In this document: in pieces, positions 1 through 8,158 of the stretch
Position numbering within the stretch: the first letter of the stretch is position 1
Layout of the letters: every line of letters begins with the position of its first letter
NCBI RefSeq assembly: GCF_020386615.1
Contig: NZ_CP077769.1
Location: forward strand, 4,464,001 to 4,528,000
Direction of reading: 5' to 3'
Length of the DNA stretch: 64,000 nt
Origin: Chitinophaga pendula
Lineage (GTDB): Bacteria > Bacteroidota > Bacteroidia > Chitinophagales > Chitinophagaceae
Notes under the pieces: generated by a model
What the model was told of the DNA's origin: nothing
The model's database searches: none
The model's input: the letters and a program-made list of their open reading frames with translations, nothing else
Program-made: the position numbers and the translations under genes

Positions 1-3000
1 TTAACCAAAAACTATTACCGGATCTTCCGATAGGAGGGTTTGGTGCGATCGTAAAATGACTGATCACTGTTTGCCCAATTGTATTCATAGACGGATAGTG
101 TACTTGTAAGCCACTATTACCAGCAGCAGACCAACCATTCATCAGTAACGTCGTATAGCTGATACCCGGCGCCACCGGAGCTGTCGTCGGTACATTATCA
201 GCCACTCCATTTTTACGTACTAAATAATGATTAGGAGATTGCTCTATGAGGTATGATGCATTACCGGCAGCAGGTAGATATACGCGCAGACCAGCTTCCT
301 GTCCTGTCAGCGGATGATGCATATGTTCTCTGATTTCAAGCGGGGTACGGGCAGTCTCCCACATCCGGAATTCGTCCATCGCGCCGTGTAAGGTACCATT
401 ATCACGGCTTCCGAGCAGGAACGATTTCCAGGCCGGCGGGAAACTTGAATTCGGTAAACTATCTCTCAGCTCTCCATCTACGAAAACTCTGGCATAACCA
501 CTATCAAACGTATAAGCGAAATGATGCCATTGGCTGGTATCCGAAAATACATTGGCGACGGTTAAACGGGAACGTTCATTATTCGCTACACCAATACTTA
601 AACTTTTGTTGTTGTTGGCATGCGCCAGGAAACTGCCCCAACCGTTACCGATACTTTGGTTCCAATCTATGGAACTGCTGGCTTTCAACCACCACTCAAT
701 ACTGAATCTGGCAGGTTGCCAGTTCAATCCTGTTATCTCCAGCTGACCATATTGCCCATCAAACCGGATGGCTTGTGTAACGTCTGGTCCTACTGCTGCC
801 GTCTTAACTGGTGTAATAGCTATCTGTCCTAGATAAGACAATGTGCGTTTGTCATCAAATCGGTATACATAGTTATTACCGTCGTACTCTGCCGCCACTG
901 TATTTAGTGACCAGCTGTCCCCGAAGCTATTAAATGATCTATCGAACAGGTAGGAACGCAGGCTGGTATCTGATCCCGTTGATTGAGCGCTTATACGCAA
1001 CGTCTTCAAACCATTGAAACTACTGTTGGTACCATAATTACGAAATATGTAATAACCGCTATCTGTACCTCCTGACTTCGGAGACAAGTGTGGTACTGAC
1101 ATTAATTTAGTTACCACTACTTCTCCATTCGGGGAAGTTCCTGCCGGGTCAAAGCTCATCGTAATACCGGCCTGTTCAAAGAGGACTTCGCCGCCAGTTA
1201 TTGTCCGGGTTTGACTAATTCCTTTGCCTACAGGTACGGAAGAAATGGTATAAACCGGGTTGCCTGCTACTTCTATTGGATAACCATTGTCTGATTTATC
1301 GAATACTTTAACAGTATTGCTATCTTCCTTGTTAAACTGTAAATACATTTTTAACCCGGGTTCGTTTCCTTTAAGCGTCAGGTGCATATACTCCCTGATC
1401 TCTTGCTGGCTACGGGCGCTGGTCCACATCCGGAACTCGTCCAGTTCACCATCGATCGTGTTACCATCTGCCGAGCCTATATTAAATGAGCTCCATACCG
1501 GCGGGAACGTTGATGCATTTTTACTATCAGCCAATATACCGTCACGGTATACCTTCACAACTCCTTCGTCGAATGTATATGCATAGTGGTGCCAGGTATT
1601 CGGCTCATTAAATGCACCACTCACCAACAAACGTGAGTTGCTATTATTAGCAACACCAACATTGAGCGATCTGGTATTATCCGCATGTACCAGGAATGAT
1701 CCCCAGCCATTACCAATAGATTGGTTGTAGTTTTTGGAAGTATTTGCCTTCAGCCACCATTCTATGGTGAATGTTCTTGGCTGCCAGTTCAGGTTGCTGA
1801 CAGTAAGTATATCTCCGTCACCATCGAACTTCAATGCCGTGCCGGCATGTTGATCTACCAAATTTCCTTTTTGCTGTATGGGTAATGACTTTAACAACTG
1901 GCCGTCAGTCGTGTGCTGGATATAACCATGGATATCTCCCGCGACAAAAGGTACAAAACGAACGTAAACAGTTGTATCTGCAATCGCACCATCTACCGCT
2001 GATATTATTAGTGGCTGATCATTACCGGTAAAGCCACTGTCTGCACGTAATGATACTTCAAATCCTTTGGGAGGCGTAATACGCAATGCATTATTGAGCT
2101 GATAGGATTGAATGCGATAGCTGACTACCTGTGAAGAAACACCTACCTTAGCATCTGCAACTGGTAGACTATCTACGGAAGTAGTCAGGAAAGCACTATT
2201 GTTGCGGGTAATCAAATACTGCGCGTAAATTTTCACACTATCAAATCGTACACTGTTAGTGGTCGTATCTACCCTACCAGCCTGTCTGATCAGCTTCCAG
2301 CCGGAAGTCGCCGTATTACCTTGTCGGGCCCAAAGGAAAACCTGCGAAGCTGCTGGTACATCTCCTGCAGACATTTCTTTCATATTAAACTTCATTTGCA
2401 TCAGCTGTGTACTATCTTTTCCATATTGTTGTCCTAACCAATACCCAGCTGTCAATTGCCGGAAATGATCCGGTAATCCGGTTTTCAGCTGCGGCATGGT
2501 ATAGATATGTGAATAACTCACCCCGCGGGACTGGTGTCGCTGATAGCTCAGCTGTAATTGTACAGAAGGCAGTGATAATGTACCTGCTTCTGTACCCTGC
2601 GCCGTATAACCGTATCCTACCGGCAGATAAGCAGCCGTCTTGGTACTACCTGCCGTTTGCTCCGGCCACTGCTGACATACGATATCAAATGCTTGCGGAT
2701 CGTTATTATCGAAATTAAGATAATGCACAAGTCCTGATTCGTCGCCGCGCAGGGAATGATACATGGTACTTCTTATTTCGGACACGCTGCGGGCCACATT
2801 CCATACACGCACCTCTTCCAGTTGCGCATTCAATCGGCGTATAGAATTCGTGGCATAGTCTTCAAACCAGCTGCCGATGGTAATATCATCCAGCGCCGTA
2901 TTTAAAGCGATGTCCCAGTTCATCTTTTCTACACCATCATAGTACATTAATATCTTCGTACCCGTATATACGATCGCATAGTGGTGCCAGTTATCTTTAG

Positions 3001-5974
3001 ATCCGGGTAATAATACCGACCGGGTATTATTGCCATCTACTGCCATCATCCAGGTATCTGCGGTGATATCAAAGGTGCGGAAAGCCAGGTCTCCTTTGGT
3101 ATTATTTTTCTTTCCTGCACGGAACAAAGGACCTCGGTTGAATTGGGTCACCTTGGCCCACATCTCTATCGTGCGTGGTCTCGCACCTGCTATAGCGGTG
3201 TTGTTACCCAATATCAGTGTCTGTGTTCCATTGGTTTGCCAGGCACTGTCCGGAGAAAGTCTGATCACAGCATCTGCACCATTTGTCAATACGCCATCTA
3301 CCTTCGCCTGCAGACGGTAATGCCAGATCGAATCTGTACTCAAAATATCCATGGGAACCAGTGCTTTCACCGAGGTAAAAATATGCCCGCTCAGTGTACC
3401 GGGATTGACGGCCATACGATGACCATAATTGGTACCTGTACCATATTCAAATACCACATCTGTGATGTTCTTCTGATGGGGATTGAGAGACCCTCCCAGC
3501 AGTACATGCAGGGAATCTGCCACGGTGGCTTGTCCGGTAGCTACATTATAACATTTGTAAGTCCCTGCAGCCTTCATTATAGCGTTGCTGCGTAATCCTT
3601 CTATGCCGTTGGCACCGATGGCCCGGATCGCGTACCACTCTTCCTTATTATCATCTACTTGCGAAACGATAAAGACGGAATCCATTGTTCGTCCGACGGC
3701 TTGCATATATTTTTCACCAAGTTTGAATATCTCATATTCCTGTGCGGCGCCTACACGTTGCCAGGATAACTGTAATTGACGACCACAGGACCAATCTACC
3801 CTGAAGCTCTGTGGTTGTGGCAATACCGCTACCTCTCCTGATACAGCTACCTGCTGTCCCCGACGTACCCTGATCAGGATTTTACCGGCATAGTCCGGCA
3901 CGGTCCATTTCACGGCACGTTTTGCAGCCGGTATGTTATTGGCAATGGTATCCCAGGAGTTCCCGCCATTGCGGCTGTAATCAACTGAAAAAGTACCACT
4001 GTTCCCCCAGGCATCCCAGCGCAGATATTCCTGCTGTCCCGGTACAAAAGATTCCCCGCCTAAAGGATAACTCAGGACCACCTCGTCTTTTACGAATTCA
4101 TAGACCACATAAAACTCCTGCGGCCCCTGTGGTATCAGCGTTCCATCTATCTGTACAGTGTAGTTACCAGCTGCCGGCTGCTCTACAGTCACCTGCTCTA
4201 CATTATTGATATGATCTTCTTTCCGAGTTGGCAACGCGTTAAGTCTGGCTGCTATTGCCGTAGTGTCCAGCCCCCAGGGAAGTATTGCCTGATTGCCTGC
4301 ATCCTTAACAACAAGATCAAGGTCGTTTACGAGTGCCTGCGCAGCGTTGACGGTGCTTTCATAATCTGTCCAGTACAACATCACCCGTAATTGGGCAGTA
4401 CCCGCCGGTACGGGGATCTGCAACGTCTGTTGTCCGGCATGCCCGATGGTGCCCGTATAAAACTGTCGGTGTTTGATCAATTGGTAAGCCCGGCGTACAT
4501 TAGGACGGCCAAAACCGGTTTTAAAGTCAATACCAGGATTATACACGTCATCTGCTGTATTCATCATGATCGCTTTGATCATACCGGAAGGCACATGGAG
4601 CTGGCCGGTCTCTCCCTGGAAAGCATGACGCACAATAGTGAATATGCCAGTCACTTTAGGAGCGGCAAATGATGTACCGCCCAAACCCTCTATGGATAAT
4701 TCCGGTTTAATACGACCATCATAGGCAGGCCCGCTGTTGGTCCATGCCAGGTAACTATCTTCATAATCAGTACCGCTTACCGTAAAAATGTTCTTGGCAT
4801 GTTTGGGTTCGCCAGTTAGGTTGCCCCACCCTGCAAGGCCGCTGTATTTACCACCACGAGGTGTATTGTCCCCATTATTTCCTGATGAATATACCAACAT
4901 TGCTTCTGGCCGTGTGCGGACAAAATTGTCGTGCTCCCGGGTCGTGCCGTTATAACCAGCAGGACTGAATTTCCCATCTTCCAGGGTCCAGCCATAAGAC
5001 ATGTTAACAGCACGTATCTGCTTGTCAGCAGCATCATACAAGGCATACAGGTCTCCTCCGGAAAAGGCAAGTATATTGGCCCCCCAGGCATTAGACCGGT
5101 TCCGGGGATCGGCATTACCGCCAAATCCCAGAAAACTGGACACTCCTGAAGAATGGGAACCAGGCGTTCCCGGCTGATGGGAGCCTGGCAACACTCTTCC
5201 CTGCAGATCTATGCCGGCATACATGCCATTCTCACGTATCATGACATTGGTACCGGTGCCATTATAAGTAACGCCGCCGTATCCGCTATTGATGAAGTTA
5301 GATCGTCCCATATTGCTGTTGTCAGAATCTTCCGACTGAGGCTCTCCGGCTACCGGGGCGATGTATTTCACCTGTTTGATCGCAGCCAGATTTTGTATTT
5401 TATCCGCTGTCATTGTCAACCGCCAGCTATGACGGCTGATGGGTTGTATATGATCAGCCACCTGTCTCAGCAAACCTTCCGATCGTGGAGCATCTGCATT
5501 GTCGAATACCGTCACTTCCAGTTCCAACTGATTCCCTTTACGGGCATGCGCCGGGATCCGTTGTTCTATTATTTCGGGAGACAGTTTAAACGCGGGTTCC
5601 AGTGTTATTACAGTGCGGATACCATTTGCCCGCAGCTGGCTGGTATCTATATCCGTTGCGAAGTAAGTATAGTAGGCATAGTTAGGTAGATAATCCAACA
5701 AAGTGATCCCTAACTTCAGCAACTGTTGCCGCTGCGCTGGACCAGGGATATCATAACATTGCAGCAGGTAGTAGTCATCACCGGTATACCGGCCATTGTT
5801 ATCCTGCCTACCATTGTGAAACACCCCTTGGGATGAGGATTGTAATTTATCCGGTGGGCTGAACTGCCGGTTCATGTGCAGTATCCGGTAATCTCGCTTG
5901 CCTGGTGGCGATTGCTGTGCGACAGCTGTATAGCTACACAACAAAACCAGGAATAGGTAGTAGATCTTTTTCAT
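1..5974 (-). CDS. Giant secreted S8 (subtilisin-like) peptidase with LamG repeats, 3' end cut by window edge
   Basis: At least 1991 codons read without a stop from ATG at 5974 to the window edge, so the C-terminus is missing. Residues 1-20 form a signal peptide (lysines, hydrophobic core, AVAQ), so it is exported. The peptidase domain spans about residues 230-490: the serine motif GTSFAAP (Ser435), the oxyanion SGNNG (about 365) and a histidine in GSHSSGV (His274) are visible, but the position of the usual D-T-G aspartate reads R-E-N-G (Glu248). A beta-rich domain with LVNDLDL and NNVE follows, as in Kp43-type subtilases, then a fibronectin-like stretch. Three LamG/concanavalin-like domains lie near residues 930-1065, 1375-1535 and 1730-1885; the last two are close copies. 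Family knowledge suggests protein degradation with carbohydrate or surface binding. A T9SS sorting domain may lie in the unseen end. Domain calls are by motif, not search. Confidence 0.88.
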   Translation of the reverse strand, partial: MKKIYYLFLVLLCSYTAVAQQSPPGKRDYRILHMNRQFSPPDKLQSSSQGVFHNGRQDNNGRYTGDDYYLLQCYDIPGPAQRQQLLKLGITLLDYLPNYAYYTYFATDIDTSQLRANGIRTVITLEPAFKLSPEIIEQRIPAHARKGNQLELEVTVFDNADAPRSEGLLRQVADHIQPISRHSWRLTMTADKIQNLAAIKQVKYIAPVAGEPQSEDSDNSNMGRSNFINSGYGGVTYNGTGTNVMIRENGMYAGIDLQGRVLPGSHQPGTPGSHSSGVSSFLGFGGNADPRNRSNAWGANILAFSGGDLYALYDAADKQIRAVNMSYGWTLEDGKFSPAGYNGTTREHDNFVRTRPEAMLVYSSGNNGDNTPRGGKYSGLAGWGNLTGEPKHAKNIFTVSGTDYEDSYLAWTNSGPAYDGRIKPELSIEGLGGTSFAAPKVTGIFTIVRHAFQGETGQLHVPSGMIKAIMMNTADDVYNPGIDFKTGFGRPNVRRAYQLIKHRQFYTGTIGHAGQQTLQIPVPAGTAQLRVMLYWTDYESTVNAAQALVNDLDLVVKDAGNQAILPWGLDTTAIAARLNALPTRKEDHINNVEQVTVEQPAAGNYTVQIDGTLIPQGPQEFYVVYEFVKDEVVLSYPLGGESFVPGQQEYLRWDAWGNSGTFSVDYSRNGGNSWDTIANNIPAAKRAVKWTVPDYAGKILIRVRRGQQVAVSGEVAVLPQPQSFRVDWSCGRQLQLSWQRVGAAQEYEIFKLGEKYMQAVGRTMDSVFIVSQVDDNKEEWYAIRAIGANGIEGLRSNAIMKAAGTYKCYNVATGQATVADSLHVLLGGSLNPHQKNITDVVFEYGTGTNYGHRMAVNPGTLSGHIFTSVKALVPMDILSTDSIWHYRLQAKVDGVLTNGADAVIRLSPDSAWQTNGTQTLILGNNTAIAGARPRTIEMWAKVTQFNRGPLFRAGKKNNTKGDLAFRTFDITADTWMMAVDGNNTRSVLLPGSKDNWHHYAIVYTGTKILMYYDGVEKMNWDIALNTALDDITIGSWFEDYATNSIRRLNAQLEEVRVWNVARSVSEIRSTMYHSLRGDESGLVHYLNFDNNDPQAFDIVCQQWPEQTAGSTKTAAYLPVGYGYTAQGTEAGTLSLPSVQLQLSYQRHQSRGVSYSHIYTMPQLKTGLPDHFRQLTAGYWLGQQYGKDSTQLMQMKFNMKEMSAGDVPAASQVFLWARQGNTATSGWKLIRQAGRVDTTTNSVRFDSVKIYAQYLITRNNSAFLTTSVDSLPVADAKVGVSSQVVSYRIQSYQLNNALRITPPKGFEVSLRADSGFTGNDQPLIISAVDGAIADTTVYVRFVPFVAGDIHGYIQHTTDGQLLKSLPIQQKGNLVDQHAGTALKFDGDGDILTVSNLNWQPRTFTIEWWLKANTSKNYNQSIGNGWGSFLVHADNTRSLNVGVANNSNSRLLVSGAFNEPNTWHHYAYTFDEGVVKVYRDGILADSKNASTFPPVWSSFNIGSADGNTIDGELDEFRMWTSARSQQEIREYMHLTLKGNEPGLKMYLQFNKEDSNTVKVFDKSDNGYPIEVAGNPVYTISSVPVGKGISQTRTITGGEVLFEQAGITMSFDPAGTSPNGEVVVTKLMSVPHLSPKSGGTDSGYYIFRNYGTNSSFNGLKTLRISAQSTGSDTSLRSYLFDRSFNSFGDSWSLNTVAAEYDGNNYVYRFDDKRTLSYLGQIAITPVKTAAVGPDVTQAIRFDGQYGQLEITGLNWQPARFSIEWWLKASSSIDWNQSIGNGWGSFLAHANNNKSLSIGVANNERSRLTVANVFSDTSQWHHFAYTFDSGYARVFVDGELRDSLPNSSFPPAWKSFLLGSRDNGTLHGAMDEFRMWETARTPLEIREHMHHPLTGQEAGLRVYLPAAGNASYLIEQSPNHYLVRKNGVADNVPTTAPVAPGISYTTLLMNGWSAAGNSGLQVHYPSMNTIGQTVISHFTIAPNPPIGRSGNSFWL

Positions 5975-6350
5975 GGATATTGTGGTTTTACAAGATGACA
6001 ATAGGGGGGGACCGGCCAGGGGCATAGCATCGGCAGAACACTGCACTGTCGGACCAGGCACATACAAATAGCTGGTACCTGATTGCAGGCACATTTCACG
6101 TTCACTGTAAAAAGAAAAAAGCTGATAGGTTTACCGGAATACTTTCATAGTTCAGTTGCTCACGTTACGGTAAAGGAGGTTATCACACTTTTTGGTTGAT
6201 AAATTACTGGTGCGCTCAATTATTCCAGTTGCCTAATTTAATATCATTTCCCTAAAGTTTAATATTACAGCCATGAAAATGATAAACCAGGTACAAGTAC
6301 TGGCAAAGGTGGGTTAGCGTTTATCACAGAATCGTCAGATCGGCTGCTAG
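5975..6350. other. Gene-free stretch upstream of the S8 peptidase
   Basis: No ORF with coding character is visible on either strand between the peptidase start and the end of aroQ. It should hold the peptidase promoter, read leftwards, but I find no convincing TTTG/TAnnTTTG pair. There is no obvious T-run hairpin after aroQ either. Confidence 0.6.
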
Positions 6351-6767
6351 TTATTGTAGGAAGTAGTTGGCAGCTAATTCATATCCTTTCATACCCAATC
6401 CGCAAATGGTGCCGACGCATTTGGGTGCTATCAGGGAAGTATGACGGAATTCTTCGCGGGCATATACATTGCTGATATGTACTTCCAGCACCGGTGTTTT
6501 GATCGCGGCGATAGCATCCCGGATGGCAACAGAGGTATGGGTGTATCCACCAGCATTCAGCAGGATACCATCCGCCGAAAAACCTTGTTCATGCAGGTGA
6601 TTAATAATCTCCCCTTCTACATTACTTTGAAAATAAGTGAATATGACCTGGGGATACTTCTCCTGTAGTGTCGTAAAGTATGCTTCAAAAGACTCACTGC
6701 CATAGATACCAGGCTCCCGCTTTCCCAGCAGGTTCAGGTTAGGTCCGTTGATGATCGCTATCTTCAT
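6351..6767 (-). CDS. aroQ: Type II 3-dehydroquinate dehydratase
   Basis: This 138-residue cytoplasmic enzyme dehydrates 3-dehydroquinate to 3-dehydroshikimate, step three of the shikimate pathway. The type II signatures are all present: NGPNLNLLGKREPGIYG at the N-terminus (with the catalytic Tyr and Arg), LLNAGGYTHTSVAIRDAI in the middle, and VHISNVYAREEFRHTS followed by the G-x-GxxGY stretch at the end. Length is normal for the family, which forms dodecamers. It lies 28 bp downstream of ubiX on the same strand, so the two are probably cotranscribed, although no pathway link between them is known to me. Confidence 0.96.
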   Translation of the reverse strand: MKIAIINGPNLNLLGKREPGIYGSESFEAYFTTLQEKYPQVIFTYFQSNVEGEIINHLHEQGFSADGILLNAGGYTHTSVAIRDAIAAIKTPVLEVHISNVYAREEFRHTSLIAPKCVGTICGLGMKGYELAANYFLQ

Positions 6768-6795
6768 TATTGGATGATATAAGTATGATGTAGTA

Positions 6796-7356
6796 TTAAC
6801 TTCCCCAGCGATAAGTATCTTGTTTTATGCCTGCCAGGTCGAGCACCCTGTCCACCACCGTCGCTACGACGGCTTCAATGCTAGCGGGTTTACTATAAAA
6901 TGACGGAGTAGCCGGACAGATAATGCCACCTGCTTCTGTCACCGTCTGCATATTACGGATATGGATCAGGTTATAGGGCGTCTCCCGTACCACACAGATC
7001 AGCTTGCGACGTTCTTTCAATACAACATCTGCAGCACGGCTGATCAGGTCATTGGATATCCCGGTAGCGATCCTTCCCAATGTACCCATGGAGCAGGGGC
7101 AGATGATCATGGTATCATACTGGCCTGACCCTGACGCAAAAGGGGCATGAAAATCCTGCTGTCCATATACAGGAAAGGGCAATTGCATATATCCCTCATC
7201 TTCCAGTTCCGTTTGCCATACCGTCCTGGCATTATTGGTCATAATGATCCCGACGGCGTCTAACTGATCGGAAGCTACTGCCAATTTCTGCAGTAGCTGA
7301 CGTGCGTAAATGGCCCCACTGGCCCCGGTAACTGCTACAACTATACGATGCTTCAT
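6796..7356 (-). CDS. ubiX: UbiX-family flavin prenyltransferase
   Basis: This 186-residue cytoplasmic protein prenylates reduced FMN to make the cofactor of UbiD-type decarboxylases. Visible evidence: the N-terminal flavin-binding motif VAVTGASGAIYARQLL, the central CSMGTLGRIATGISNDL, and the ERRKLICVVRETPYNLIHIR segment that binds phosphate and dimethylallyl substrate. Length is typical. Bacteroidota of this kind make menaquinone, so the likely client is a UbiD-like decarboxylase in that or an aromatic pathway; no ubiD is in the window. It appears to lead a two-gene unit with aroQ. A TAGTTTTG element lies 17 bp upstream of the start codon. Confidence 0.94.
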   Translation of the reverse strand: MKHRIVVAVTGASGAIYARQLLQKLAVASDQLDAVGIIMTNNARTVWQTELEDEGYMQLPFPVYGQQDFHAPFASGSGQYDTMIICPCSMGTLGRIATGISNDLISRAADVVLKERRKLICVVRETPYNLIHIRNMQTVTEAGGIICPATPSFYSKPASIEAVVATVVDRVLDLAGIKQDTYRWGS

Positions 7357-7373
7357 ATGCCTTTATCTGACTG

Positions 7374-7381
7374 CAAAACTA
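7374..7381 (-). promoter_or_regulatory. Candidate -7 element for ubiX-aroQ
   Basis: On the minus strand this reads TAGTTTTG, a full match to the Bacteroidota TAnnTTTG element, 17 bp upstream of the ubiX ATG. No clear TTTG is found about 20 bp further upstream, so support rests on one box only. Confidence 0.35.
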
Positions 7382-7422
7382 ATGAAAATCAGCCAGCTGG
7401 CTCACCACGTTCACTTATAGGC

Positions 7423-7449
7423 AAAAAAATACCGGCCATGTTGCCGGTA
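7423..7449 (-). terminator. Intrinsic terminator after ytxJ
   Basis: Read on the minus strand, TACCGGC and GCCGGTA pair around a 6-nt loop and are followed directly by seven T residues. It lies just downstream of the ytxJ stop and separates that unit from ubiX. Confidence 0.85.
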
Positions 7450-7472
7450 AATTCAATTCGTTTTTATGACCC

Positions 7473-7805
7473 TTAGCTGGCCAGTGCATGCTCCAGCTCA
7501 CTCATACTGATACCATTATGGCTGTCATTATATACACATTCACCATTACGTATCAATAACAACTGAGGAGACTCATGCTCTACACGAAAAGTCGCTGCTA
7601 TTTCGTTGGATACCTCCCGGTAACGGATCAAATCCAAATAGTAGAATAGCACCTGTTCAGGAGCTTCCTCTCTTTCCAGACGACTTTTGGCCATCCCGCT
7701 GATAGAACAGCGGGTACTGTGTTTGAAGATCACCACCGGCTGCTGATGGCTGATCTCCTGTATTTTCCTAATTTCTTCGGTCGACGTTAATGCTGTCCAG
7801 TTCAT
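7473..7805 (-). CDS. ytxJ: YtxJ-type monothiol bacilliredoxin-like protein
   Basis: The 110-residue protein has a short thioredoxin-like fold with a single active cysteine in HSTRCSIS (Cys33), preceded by PVVIFKHS. This is the signature of the bacillithiol-system protein YtxJ (BrxC-like). Family members reduce bacillithiol-protein mixed disulfides in the cytoplasm, so this species presumably makes bacillithiol (inference; no bsh genes here). No signal peptide is seen. Its ATG begins at the base immediately after the stop codon of the small lipoprotein gene at 7806-7949, which implies cotranscription and probably translational coupling. A strong terminator follows at 7423-7449. Confidence 0.88.
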   Translation of the reverse strand: MNWTALTSTEEIRKIQEISHQQPVVIFKHSTRCSISGMAKSRLEREEAPEQVLFYYLDLIRYREVSNEIAATFRVEHESPQLLLIRNGECVYNDSHNGISMSELEHALAS

Positions 7806-7949
7806 TTACACGCGATGGCTTTTTTCGGCCGCAGGCGCTTTGGTGATCTTCATCGGACACCCCAGTTTCTGCGTTGCACACGATGTTAACAAAGCTGCAA
7901 AGATACAAACCATACATGCGCCGCCCAAAATTTTGGCATAAGATCTCAT
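7806..7949 (-). CDS. Small lipoprotein (47 residues) abutting ytxJ
   Basis: This short gene encodes 47 residues starting MRSYAKILGG. Residues 1-23 form a lipoprotein signal peptide: Arg and Lys, then a hydrophobic core, then the lipobox LTSC with acylated Cys24. The mature part is only about 24 residues, with a second cysteine in KLGCPMKI and a basic tail. I do not recognise the family; tiny secreted lipoproteins with one cysteine are common in Chitinophagaceae. The stop codon touches the ytxJ start without a gap and a promoter-like pair lies about 83 bp upstream, so the two genes form one unit. Because of the partner, a thiol-related envelope role is possible, but that is speculation. Confidence 0.72.
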   Translation of the reverse strand: MRSYAKILGGACMVCIFAALLTSCATQKLGCPMKITKAPAAEKSHRV

Positions 7950-8031
7950 GTGAAAGTGTTTAACTGATGAACGCAATTTCATAGGGAAAAATTATAGTTC
8001 TTTTTTAATCGTCTTTTGTGACGTTATTTTG

Positions 8032-8061
8032 CAAATATAATAATTATATTAAAGAAAACAA
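8032..8061 (-). promoter_or_regulatory. Candidate promoter of the lipoprotein-ytxJ unit
   Basis: On the minus strand TTG (8061-8059), a 19-bp AT-rich spacer and TATATTTG (8039-8032) match the Bacteroidota sigma factor consensus well. The predicted leader to the lipoprotein start is about 75 nt. Confidence 0.5.
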
Positions 8062-8158
8062 CAAGATGAATGAGGGGACATTGCAGTCAATACAAGCCAG
8101 GTAAGCCAGCCCGGCCGTTTTAACGTACTTCCCACACTCCTCTTGCCTTCCTCAGATT

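Noticed and set aside
6172..6179. Strong Shine-Dalgarno-like AAAGGAGG on the plus strand
   Set aside because: No start codon with a sensible open frame follows; the adjacent genes are on the minus strand.
7391..7402. Palindrome AGCCAGCTGGCT upstream of ubiX as an operator
   Set aside because: It is a single short palindrome with no second copy and no regulator gene nearby.
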